A DNA stretch of 64,000 nucleotides. Source: Streptomyces pinistramenti. GTDB lineage: Bacteria; Actinomycetota; Actinomycetes; Streptomycetales; Streptomycetaceae. Shown here piece by piece: positions 1 through 7,128 of the stretch. The notes beneath the pieces were generated by a model. It was not told the origin of the DNA and did not search any database. It worked only from the letters and a program-made list of their open reading frames with translations. The stretch is from the NCBI RefSeq assembly GCF_020564935.1, contig NZ_JAJCXB010000015.1, positions 62,001 to 126,000 on the forward strand, read 5' to 3'. Numbering within the stretch: the first letter of the stretch is position 1; each line of letters starts with the position of its first letter. The position numbers and the translations under genes are program-made.

Positions 1-1035
1 GATGCCGACCTCGTGGAGGCGGTCCTCGGCCTGCTGGCCGTCAAGCCGGCTGTGACGCAGGTCGACGAGGACGAGGTGGACGTCGGTGCCGCCGGACAGG
101 ACCGAGACGCCGTGCTCGGTGACGTCGTCCTGGACGAGGCGTTCGGCCAGGATGCGGGCACCGTCCAGGGTGCGCTGCTGGCGCTCCTTGAAGTCGTCCG
201 ATGCGGCGACCTTGAAGGACACCGCCTTCGCCGCGATGACGTGCTCCAGGGGACCGCCCTGCTGGCCCGGGAAGACCGCCGAGTTGATCTTCTTGGCGAG
301 GTCCTGGGTGGAGAGGATGACGCCGCCGCGGGGGCCGCCGAGGGTCTTGTGGGTGGTGGTGGTCACGACGTGGGCGTGCGGCACGGGCGAGGGGTGCAGG
401 CCCGCGGCGACCAGACCGGCGAAGTGCGCCATGTCGACCATCAGGTACGCGCCGACCTCGTCCGCGATGCGGCGGAACTCCGCGAAGTCCAGCTGACGCG
501 GGTAGGCGGACCAGCCGGCCACGATCAGCTTCGGGCGGTGCTCCTTGGCGAGGCGCTCGACCTCTTCCATGTCGACCAGGTTCGACTTCTCGTCGACGTG
601 GTAGGGGACCACGTTGTAGAGCTTGCCGGAGAAGTTGATCTTCATGCCGTGGGTGAGGTGGCCGCCGTGGGCGAGATTGAGGCCCAGGATGGTGTCGCCC
701 GGCTTGATGAGGGCGAACATGGCGGCGGCGTTGGCCTGTGCGCCGGAGTGCGGCTGGACGTTGGCGGCCTCGGCGCCGAAGAGCGCCTTGATGCGGTCGA
801 TGGCGATCTGCTCGACGACGTCGACGTGTTCGCAGCCGCCGTAGTAGCGGCGGCCGGGGTAGCCCTCGGCGTATTTGTTGGTGAGGACGGAGCCCTGGGC
901 CTCCATGACGGCGACCGGAGCGAAGTTCTCCGAGGCGATCATTTCGAGGGTGGACTGCTGGCGGTGCAGCTCGGCATCGACGGCGGCGGCGACGTCGGGG
1001 TCGAGGTCATGGAGGGAGCTGTTGAGAAGCGACAT
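1..1035 (-). CDS. glyA: Serine hydroxymethyltransferase, 3' end outside window
   Basis: PLP enzyme that interconverts serine and glycine while moving a one-carbon unit to or from tetrahydrofolate, in the cytosol. The first 345 residues are visible. They begin [20 protein letters not shown] and include the PLP-lysine segment [11 protein letters not shown] and the substrate loop [15 protein letters not shown]. The full family length is about 420 residues, so the C-terminal domain lies left of base 1. The ATG at 1035 has an AGGAAAG ribosome site just upstream. It is the last gene of the leftward gcvT-gcvH-glyA set, 65 bp after gcvH, so glycine made or used here is balanced against the cleavage system and probably shares its riboswitch. 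The assignment is secure. Confidence 0.97.
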   Translation of the reverse strand, partial: MSLLNSSLHDLDPDVAAAVDAELHRQQSTLEMIASENFAPVAVMEAQGSVLTNKYAEGYPGRRYYGGCEHVDVVEQIAIDRIKALFGAEAANVQPHSGAQANAAAMFALIKPGDTILGLNLAHGGHLTHGMKINFSGKLYNVVPYHVDEKSNLVDMEEVERLAKEHRPKLIVAGWSAYPRQLDFAEFRRIADEVGAYLMVDMAHFAGLVAAGLHPSPVPHAHVVTTTTHKTLGGPRGGVILSTQDLAKKINSAVFPGQQGGPLEHVIAAKAVSFKVAASDDFKERQQRTLDGARILAERLVQDDVTEHGVSVLSGGTDVHLVLVDLRHSRLDGQQAEDRLHEVGI

Positions 1036-1100
1036 GAGTCTTTCCTGGGGAGTCAGGGGGCGCGAAGCGCTTCCGGGACGGGCGGGGCGGAGCGGCGTAC

Positions 1101-1478
1101 TCAGCCGGCGGTGAAGGCGGTGTACTCGTCAGCGGAGAGCAGGTCACCCGGCTCGGCGGTGATCTTCACCTTGAACAGCCAGCCGCCCTCGAACGGGGCG
1201 GAGTTCACCAGCGAAGGGTCATCGGTGACGACCTCGTTGACCTCGATGATCTCGCCGTCGACCGGCGCGTAGAGATCGCTGACCGACTTGGTCGACTCCA
1301 GCTCACCGCAGCTCTCGCCCGCCGTGACCGTGGCACCGACCTCAGGAAGCTGCACGAAGACGACATCGCCGAGCGCGTTCGCCGCGTGCTCCGTGATGCC
1401 GACCGTCGAGACGCCGTCCTCGGCGACCGACAGCCACTCGTGCTCCTTGCTGTAGCGCAGCTGCTGGGGGTTGCTCAT
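1101..1478 (-). CDS. gcvH: Glycine cleavage system H protein
   Basis: Lipoyl carrier that shuttles the aminomethyl group between the P, T and L proteins of the glycine cleavage complex. The product is 125 residues, normal for the family, with the lipoylation motif [12 protein letters not shown] (Lys64) and the typical N-terminus RYSKEHEWL. The ATG at 1478 is chosen because [15 protein letters not shown] fits the family start and a GGAG ribosome site lies 9 nt before it. A longer reading upstream has no support. It sits 99 bp after gcvT and 65 bp before glyA on the same strand. No gcvP is in the window; in streptomycetes it is usually elsewhere. Confidence 0.97.
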   Translation of the reverse strand: MSNPQQLRYSKEHEWLSVAEDGVSTVGITEHAANALGDVVFVQLPEVGATVTAGESCGELESTKSVSDLYAPVDGEIIEVNEVVTDDPSLVNSAPFEGGWLFKVKITAEPGDLLSADEYTAFTAG

Positions 1479-1577
1479 GGGTCGATTCTCCTGTACGCGA
1501 AGGGGTGATCGTGAAAGGGGTCTTGCACAGTGAGACACACGGGGTGCGGCGGCGCCGGGGTGTGCCCCGGGAGCGGG

Positions 1578-2705
1578 CTACTTCTGCCGCTTGTAGAAGG
1601 GCAGCGCGACGACCTCGTACGGCTCGTGGCTGCCGCGGATGTCGACCCTGACGCCCTCGGTGCCCGGCGCGGCGTGCGCGGCGTCGACGTACGCGATGGC
1701 CAGCGGCTTGCCGAGGGTGGGTGACGGCGCTCCGGAGGTGACCTCGCCGATGACCGTGCCCGCCGCGTCGACCACGGGGTAGCCGGCCCGCGGGACGCGG
1801 CGGCCCTCGGCGATCAGGCCCACCAGCTTGCGGGGCGGGGCGGACTCGGCGCGGGCGGCGGCCGCCTCCAGCGCGGCGCGGCCCACGAAGTCACCGCCGT
1901 TGGAGGTCTTCTCGAACTTCACGACCCGTCCGAGGCCCGCGTCGAACGGCGTGGTCGCGGCGGTCAGCTCGTGCCCGTACAGCGGCATGCCCGCCTCCAG
2001 GCGCAGGGTGTCGCGGCAGGAAAGCCCGCACGGCACCAGGCCCGCGTCCTTGCCGGCCGCGGTCAGCGCCTCCCACAGGGCGACCGCGTCGGCGGGCCGG
2101 ACGAACAGCTCGAAGCCGTCCTCACCGGTGTAGCCGGTACGGGCGATCAGCGCCGGGACGCCGGCGACCGTGCCGGGCAGGCCCGCGTAGTACTTCAGCC
2201 CGTCCAGGTCTGCGTCGGTGACGGCCTTGAGGATGCGGGGGGACTCCGGGCCCTGCACCGCGAGCAGCGCGTACGCGTCCCGGTCGTCGCGGATCGCGGC
2301 GTCGAAACCGCCCGCGCGTGCGGTCAGCTCGTCCAGGACGATCTGGGCGTTGGAGGCGTTCGCGACGACCAGGTACTCCTGGTCGCCGGTCCGGTAGACG
2401 ATCAGGTCGTCGAGGATGCCGCCGCCGGCCTCGCAGATCATGGTGTAGCGGGCGCGGCCGGCCCTGACCCCGCCGATGTTGCCGACCAGGGCGTAGTCCA
2501 GCAGGTCGGCGGCCTGCGGTCCGGTGATGGTGATCTCGCCCATGTGGGAGAGGTCGAAGAGGCCGGCGCGGGTGCGGACGGCGACGTGCTCGTCGCGCTC
2601 ACTGCCGTAGCGCAGCGGCATGTCCCAGCCGGCGAAGTCGGTCATGGTCGCGCCGAGCGCGCGATGGGTGGCATCCAGCGCCGTGCGGCGGGGGGCTTCT
2701 GTCAT
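1578..2705 (-). CDS. gcvT: Aminomethyltransferase, glycine cleavage T protein
   Basis: Transfers the methylene group from aminomethyl-lipoyl-GcvH to tetrahydrofolate, releasing ammonia. The product is 375 residues, the usual length. It shows the N-terminal folate-binding fold with FAGWDMPLRYGS, the DLSHMGEI motif, the TGYTGEDGFELF motif and a C-terminal barrel ending in ALPFYKRQK. The ATG at 2705 (MTEAPRRTALDATHRALGA) has a GGGAG ribosome site about 9 nt upstream. A longer frame would run into the riboswitch and is rejected. It is the first gene of the operon, and its start lies about 36 bp after the riboswitch 3' edge, which fits control of translation or early transcription by glycine. Confidence 0.97.
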   Translation of the reverse strand: MTEAPRRTALDATHRALGATMTDFAGWDMPLRYGSERDEHVAVRTRAGLFDLSHMGEITITGPQAADLLDYALVGNIGGVRAGRARYTMICEAGGGILDDLIVYRTGDQEYLVVANASNAQIVLDELTARAGGFDAAIRDDRDAYALLAVQGPESPRILKAVTDADLDGLKYYAGLPGTVAGVPALIARTGYTGEDGFELFVRPADAVALWEALTAAGKDAGLVPCGLSCRDTLRLEAGMPLYGHELTAATTPFDAGLGRVVKFEKTSNGGDFVGRAALEAAAARAESAPPRKLVGLIAEGRRVPRAGYPVVDAAGTVIGEVTSGAPSPTLGKPLAIAYVDAAHAAPGTEGVRVDIRGSHEPYEVVALPFYKRQK

Positions 2706-2740
2706 GGTTCCGGGCTCCCAGGCATGGGTGAGAGGACATG

Positions 2741-2950
2741 TCTCCCCATCTGTCATCGGAACCTGAGAGGTTCACCGGAATCCCGCGAACGGGCCGGTTT
2801 GCACCTTGGGTGGAGCCGCCCCTTCAACCGGGCAGTGGCTCGCTTTTCAGATCTGCCTCGCCCGCGCGGTATCGGGGCCTGAGAGATTCAAGGGAGGACT
2901 TGCTCCTTCGGCGCCCCGGCGCACGGCCGGGGACTCTCCCGCGCGGATTC
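2741..2950 (-). promoter_or_regulatory. Tandem glycine riboswitch controlling gcvT-gcvH-glyA
   Basis: Read on the minus strand, two glycine aptamers occur in series. The first (about 2950-2862) has GGGAGAG, GCCGAAGGAGCAA and AATCTCTCAGG in the expected order. The second (about 2858-2741) has GGTGCAAACCGG, a hairpin, then TGAACCTCTCAGG followed by TTCCGATGACAGA. These are the conserved cores of the two-aptamer glycine riboswitch that normally turns on glycine cleavage genes. It lies directly before gcvT. The promoter must lie upstream, in 2951-3100, but I cannot place it firmly. Confidence 0.93.
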
Positions 2951-3169
2951 AAGCGGCCGGTATGCAGTTGACGGTGCACATGTGAACGAAGGTGTGCACG
3001 TGGCGCCGACATCATTGCACGGGATCGCCGGACGCAGGAGCCCTGGCCGCCGCCCCCTTCGGCAGACCGAAGAGCCGGCCAACCGCCTTGATGGACATTA
3101 CCTTTTCTTGACACTCTGCGGGGAGGGACGGGCCAGGCCCGGACCACCGGACCGGGAGGGGCGATCACG
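2951..3169. other. Divergent promoter region between gcv operon and kinase-like gene
   Basis: This 219-bp gap must hold the leftward promoter for the riboswitch transcript and the rightward promoter for the gene at 3170. A TTGACA-like box (TTGACA, 3107-3112, + strand, within TTTTCTTGACACTCTG) is the best visible -35 candidate for the rightward gene, but no convincing -10 box could be matched to it. Nothing else was recognised. Confidence 0.35.
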
Positions 3170-3880
3170 GTGCACAGCGAGGCCGCATACGCGACGACTT
3201 CGGGGGCCGCGGGCGCCGCGCTGCCGCGGCCCCGACGCGCACCGCGGGTCGTGTCGCAGCCCCTGGCACGGCCGGGGCTCGGCCCGCAGGTCATGGACCT
3301 GCGGGGGCTGCCCGCCGCCCGGCACCTGACGGGGCTGCACTGCGCCGCCGGCGCCCTCGTCGTGGTCTCCGGACTGCCCGGCAGCGGCAAGAGCACGCTG
3401 ATGCACCGCCTCGTCCCGGCCCTGGACGGCCGCGGCGCCCCGGTGCACCGCATCGACTCGCAGGACGCCCGCGCACGCTGGGAGCGCGGCAGGCTGCGCC
3501 GGTGGCCGTACCCGCTTTACCGCCCGCTGGTCCGTGCCGCCCACTACGCCGGGCTGCGCCGCGCGCTGCGCTCGGGCGGCAGCGTGGTGGTGCACGACTG
3601 CGGGACGCTCGCGTGGGTGCGCCGCTGGATCGCGCGCGCGGCCCGCAGGGACGGCCGCGCAGTGCACCTGGTGCTGCTGGACGTGCCGGCCGAAGTGGCG
3701 CTTGACGGCCAGGCGTTGCGCGGACGCGAGGTGTCCTGGTACGCCTTCGCCCGGCACCGCAGGGCCGTCGGCAGGCTGCTCGGCGGGGCGGAGCGGGGAC
3801 GGCTGCCCCGGGGCTTCGGCTCGGCCGTCCTGCTGGACCGGGCGGCCGCCGACGCGCTGCGCACGGTCGGATTCGGCTGA
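3170..3880 (+). CDS. P-loop kinase-like / AAA_33-type ATPase
   Basis: Product of 236 residues with a clear Walker A motif, SGLPGSGKSTL, at about residues 67-77 after a basic, low-complexity N-terminus. It then shows the short charged pattern of small P-loop kinases (HRIDSQDARARWERGR, later VVHDCGTLAWVR as a likely Walker B strand). It may phosphorylate a small molecule or a sugar-like substrate; the target is unknown. The GTG start at 3170 follows GGGAGGGG at a good distance. It stands alone between the glycine operon and the SseB-like pair on the other side. The kinase call is inferred from fold-level motifs only. Confidence 0.75.
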   Translation: MHSEAAYATTSGAAGAALPRPRRAPRVVSQPLARPGLGPQVMDLRGLPAARHLTGLHCAAGALVVVSGLPGSGKSTLMHRLVPALDGRGAPVHRIDSQDARARWERGRLRRWPYPLYRPLVRAAHYAGLRRALRSGGSVVVHDCGTLAWVRRWIARAARRDGRAVHLVLLDVPAEVALDGQALRGREVSWYAFARHRRAVGRLLGGAERGRLPRGFGSAVLLDRAAADALRTVGFG

Positions 3881-3976
3881 GCGGGCCGCGCGGAACCGGC
3901 ACCACGGGCGGGCAACCCACTGCCCCGTGCACTCGTCTAGGCTTTTCGGCCAGGTAGCGCGGTTGGAAGTGGGCGG

Positions 3977-4780
3977 ATGGACATGAATTTTTCGGAGCAC
4001 GGGATACCTCGGCTGGCATGGCCGGCCAACGAGTTGGAAGAGGTGCTCGCGGCCTCGGTCGGGCACCCGGGCGCGGGCGCCCGGATCGTGGAGGTGCTGG
4101 GCCGCAGCCGGCTGTGGATCCCGCTGCCGAACGGCGGCGGGCCGGACGGCGCGGGCCTCGGTGCCGGCGGCCTCGACCTGCCCACCGTCGAGCTGGACGG
4201 CCTCGCCTACGTGCCGGTCTACAGCTCCGAGCAGGAGTTCCTGCGGGTCGTCGGCTCGCACCTGCCCTTCACCGTCGCGCCGGCCAGGGAGTTCGCCCGC
4301 GGGCTGCCGGCGAAGCTCGGCATCGCCGTCAACCCCGACGGCACGGTCGGGGTGCCGCTGCCGGCGCCCGCGGTGGCCGCGCTGTGCCGGGAGGGCGGTC
4401 CGGAGGCCGGGGCCGTTTCGTCCGGCGGCCGGGTGCGGCTCTTCGAACCGGACTGGCAGGACGAGCCGGTGGACTTCCTCGCGGCGGCGGGTCTGGAGTT
4501 CTCGGCCGCCGGATTTGTCCTGACTGCCCGACGTGTCCTGGCCAGTGTGGAAGGCGACACGCCCGCGTTGTTCGTCGGAGTTCAGGTCGACACCGCCGCC
4601 GTGCCGCTGCACGACGACCGCACGCGGGAGGCCGCGCTGTCGGCCCTGGGACGTGCGCTCGGTGCGGTCCCGGTGCCCTGGCCCGTCCAGCTCGTCATGC
4701 TGGACATCGCTCAGGGTGACCCGGTGGCCGACCGGATGCTGGAGCGCGTGCGCCCCTTCTACGCCCGGGACCACTCGTAA
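3977..4780 (+). CDS. SseB-family protein (enhanced serine sensitivity), first copy
   Basis: Product of 267 residues with the two-part SseB layout. The N-terminal domain contains RSRLWIPLP, VELDGLAYVPVYSSEQEFL and FARGLPAKLGIAVNPDGTVG. The C-terminal domain contains DTPALFVGVQVD and a final LVMLDIAQGDPVADRMLE segment. The family is named for E. coli SseB, overproduction of which raises serine sensitivity; its biochemical role is not known. No signal peptide or membrane segment is seen. A TAGGCT box about 35 bp upstream could be the -10 element. It lies close to glyA and gcv genes, so a link with serine/glycine balance is tempting but inferred. A second family member follows directly. Confidence 0.85.
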   Translation: MDMNFSEHGIPRLAWPANELEEVLAASVGHPGAGARIVEVLGRSRLWIPLPNGGGPDGAGLGAGGLDLPTVELDGLAYVPVYSSEQEFLRVVGSHLPFTVAPAREFARGLPAKLGIAVNPDGTVGVPLPAPAVAALCREGGPEAGAVSSGGRVRLFEPDWQDEPVDFLAAAGLEFSAAGFVLTARRVLASVEGDTPALFVGVQVDTAAVPLHDDRTREAALSALGRALGAVPVPWPVQLVMLDIAQGDPVADRMLERVRPFYARDHS

Positions 4781-4789
4781 GCTGGTTGG

Positions 4790-4843
4790 ATGACGGGCGG
4801 GCGCACCCCACGGTGCCTGCCGGAGAAGGGACGGACCACGTGA
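4790..4843 (+). CDS. Possible 17-codon leaderless upstream ORF coupled to second sseB-like gene
   Basis: An ATG at 4790 sits 6 nt after a TAAGCT box (4778-4783) that overlaps the end of the previous gene, the spacing expected of a leaderless transcript. The frame encodes MTGGRTPRCLPEKGRTT and stops at TGA 4841-4843, which overlaps the GTG start (4840) of the next gene as GTGA. The codons are GC-rich at third positions. It could be a real coupling peptide or just the start of a leaderless message. Expression is not shown. Confidence 0.35.
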   Translation: MTGGRTPRCLPEKGRTT

Positions 4844-5643
4844 GCGCGGGTGCGCATCAGGGAGCGGCGGCGGCCGGTCAGGTCGAACAGATGCTGGCGC
4901 AGGTCTCGCCCGGCCGCTACGACGCCTACGAGGCGCTGCTGCACGCCCTCGCCGCCGGACAGGTCTGGATGCTGCTCTGGCAGGGCCGGGCCGGAATGCC
5001 CGACGCGCAGTACGGAAACATGGAGGTCGAAGGGCTCGGCTACGCGCCCTGCGTCACCTCGGCGCCGGAACTCGCCGCCTCCGGCTGGAACCGCGACCAC
5101 GAGTTGGTCACCGGCGTCGACATCGCCGCCTCGCTCTTTCCCGACCGCTGGGGCCTGTGGCTGAATCCGCACGCTCCCGGCGGCGGCGTCGGCATTCCCT
5201 GGCTGGACCTGCGCCGGATCGCCGGCGGCCTTGACCGGCTGCCCGCAGGGCCGCTGCGGATCACCGAACCGGCCATCGAACTCCCGCAGTTCTACGCCCT
5301 GCTCGCGCAGAACGCGCACCGTACGCCGGCCGTAAGGGCGTTGCGCAGGGCCTGGGTGCAGCCCGCGCTCGGGGCGCCGTATCTGGCCATCGGCCTCGAC
5401 CTGTACGACACCGGCCAACAGGCCGTGGACGCGGTGCGGTTGATGATCCAGCAGTCGATCGGCGCGGTGCCGGACGGCCTGCCGGTCTCGACCGTCGCGA
5501 TGAACGACGAGTACGACCCCGTCGGCATGTGGATGCGGGCCTGTGCGCGCCCCTTCTTCGACCGGGACGGCTACGGCGGACCCGGTGGTCGGATGCCCGC
5601 CCCCGCGCCGTCCTACGGTTACGGCTACCCGCGTCCCTACTGA
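4840..5643 (+). CDS. SseB-family protein, second copy
   Basis: Product of 267 residues, the same length as the preceding SseB-like protein but clearly diverged. It carries the C-terminal SseB pattern with ARAFFDRD-like ending (CARPFFDRDGYGG) and a disordered Gly/Tyr/Pro tail (SYGYGYPRPY). The segments VWMLLWQGRAGMPDAQYGNMEV and LGAPYLAIGLDLYDTG match the family strands. The GTG at 4840 follows GGAGAAGGG at 10 nt and gives VSAGAHQGAAAAGQVEQ; a TTG further upstream is rejected. The pair is probably co-transcribed or driven from the TAAGCT box at 4778. Function unknown; a heteromeric partnership with the first copy is an inference. Confidence 0.82.
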   Translation: MSAGAHQGAAAAGQVEQMLAQVSPGRYDAYEALLHALAAGQVWMLLWQGRAGMPDAQYGNMEVEGLGYAPCVTSAPELAASGWNRDHELVTGVDIAASLFPDRWGLWLNPHAPGGGVGIPWLDLRRIAGGLDRLPAGPLRITEPAIELPQFYALLAQNAHRTPAVRALRRAWVQPALGAPYLAIGLDLYDTGQQAVDAVRLMIQQSIGAVPDGLPVSTVAMNDEYDPVGMWMRACARPFFDRDGYGGPGGRMPAPAPSYGYGYPRPY

Positions 5644-6024
5644 CGCCGCCCGGCGCCGTCGAGGCGTCGATTTACGGGCGAATTCTCCCTGTCTGCCCAC
5701 CCGTTGGGCCCCTCCTTCGTGTCCGCCTGCTCCGCTGAGCCGGTAGTTCTGTCCGTATAACGGAAACCTGCTGACCACATCACAGTTGCGCATCCATTCA
5801 CCGTCAGGGCTGGTGAGTGATCGCGAATCGGATGAAGACTCCGGCAGCAGGGTCTCGGCCCTGTGTACGAACGTCATCCGACCACCGGTGTCGCGTGGCC
5901 CTGTGGACTGCCGCGGGGCGAACTTCCGCGGCACCTGCACCACTTGCACCAGTGATGTGAACCAGGCCGCCACCGCGGCGGGGCGTGGGCCGGCCACCGT
6001 CGGCCGAGAGGGGTCAAAGGCACC
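5644..6024. other. Intergenic region before the oligopeptide transporter
   Basis: This 381-bp gap has locally lower GC content than the genes. It contains a small inverted repeat TCCGT-ATA-ACGGA (5752-5764) and a TCACC/GGTGA inverted repeat around 5798-5817. TGCACCA-like repeats lie near 5935-5955. The transporter promoter must lie here, but I cannot pick a -10/-35 pair with confidence. No RNA gene or open frame of quality was seen. Confidence 0.4.
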
Positions 6025-7023
6025 GTGACCGCACCGATCGAGACCACCGGGGCGGCTGCGCAGGCGCAGCCGGAAGCGGTGCTGCAGGGCGTGGAGACCA
6101 AGCGGATCGAGGGGCGTTCGCTCGGCCGCATCGCGCTGCTGCGCTTCCGCCGAGACAAGGTCGCGGTGGTGGGCGCCATCGTTGTCATCCTCCTCATCGC
6201 CATCGCCGCGCTGTCCCGTCCGATCCAGGCCCTGCTCGGACTGGACCCGGACGCGCCGCAGCAGTCGCTCATCGACCCCAACACCACGCTGCCCAAGGGC
6301 GACATGGGCGGGATGAGCCTGGACCACCCGTTGGGCGTGGACCCGAAGTTCGGCCGTGACCTGCTCGCCCGCGTGCTGGAGGGCTCCTGGGTCTCGCTGA
6401 TCGTCGCCTTCGGCGCCACCCTGCTGTCGGTGGCCATCGGTACGGTCATGGGAGTGATCGCCGGCTTCTACCGGGGCCGGGTCGACGCGGTCATCAGCCG
6501 GCTGATGGACGTCTTCCTGGCGTTCCCGCTGCTGCTGTTCGCCATCGCGATCTCCGCGTCCCTCCAGGGCGGCGCCTTCGGCCTCACCGGACTGCCGCTG
6601 CACCTCTCCGTGCTGATCTTCGTGATCGGGTTCTTCAACTGGCCGTACATGGGCCGGATCGTGCGCGCCCAGACGCTGTCGCTGCGCGAGCGGGAATTCG
6701 TCGACGCGGCCCGCGGCATGGGTGCGCGCGGCCCGTTCATCCTCTTCCGCGAGCTGCTGCCCAACCTCGTCGGCCCGATCGTCGTCTACTCGACGCTGCT
6801 GATCCCCTCCAACATCCTCTTCGAGGCGGCCCTGAGCTTCCTGGGCGTCGGCATCCAGCCGCCCCAGGCGTCCTGGGGCGGGATGCTCAACCAGGCGGTC
6901 AAGTACTACGAGGTCGACCCGCAGTACATGCTCGTCCCCGGTATCGCGATCTTCGTCACCGTGCTGGCGTTCAACCTGCTCGGCGACGGACTGCGGGACG
7001 CGCTGGACCCGCGCAGCCGCTGA
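6025..7023 (+). CDS. Peptide ABC transporter permease, DppC/OppC type
   Basis: Inner-membrane subunit of a dipeptide/oligopeptide importer. It has 332 residues with an N-terminal cytosolic stretch, a first membrane helix (VVGAIVVILLIAIAAL) and the OppC_N segment. The usual BPD_transp_1 domain of five further helices carries the ATPase-contact EAA-type loop EFVDAARGMGARGPFILF. It ends GDGLRDALDPRSR, the classic DppC C-terminus. The GTG at 6025 follows GAGAGGGG. It opens a five-gene set whose order (permease C, binding protein, permease B, two ATPases) differs from the more common A-B-C-D-F order. Synteny with a known Streptomyces oligopeptide cluster supports the call. Confidence 0.93.
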   Translation: MTAPIETTGAAAQAQPEAVLQGVETKRIEGRSLGRIALLRFRRDKVAVVGAIVVILLIAIAALSRPIQALLGLDPDAPQQSLIDPNTTLPKGDMGGMSLDHPLGVDPKFGRDLLARVLEGSWVSLIVAFGATLLSVAIGTVMGVIAGFYRGRVDAVISRLMDVFLAFPLLLFAIAISASLQGGAFGLTGLPLHLSVLIFVIGFFNWPYMGRIVRAQTLSLREREFVDAARGMGARGPFILFRELLPNLVGPIVVYSTLLIPSNILFEAALSFLGVGIQPPQASWGGMLNQAVKYYEVDPQYMLVPGIAIFVTVLAFNLLGDGLRDALDPRSR

Positions 7024-7078
7024 GGTCCGCCGGACCGCGGACCGGCGCCCGCATCCCGGCGCTCCGATGATTTCTCTC

Positions 7079-7108
7079 TTCCGAAGTTTTCCGACGTTTT
7101 CCGACGAA
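7079..7108 (+). repeat. Three 10-bp direct repeats upstream of the binding-protein gene
   Basis: Units TTCCGAAGTT, TTCCGACGTT and TTCCGACGAA follow one another without gaps, ending 20 bp before the ATG at 7129. The helical-turn period could suit a regulator, or the repeats may set mRNA structure in this intercistronic gap. No known regulator motif is recognised. Confidence 0.6.
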
Positions 7109-7128
7109 TGAAGGGGACAGCCACCATC

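Noticed and set aside
4759..6603. Minus-strand frame of 614 codons across the sseB-like gene and the first permease
   Set aside because: Low-complexity product, no start signal, overlaps two well-supported genes.
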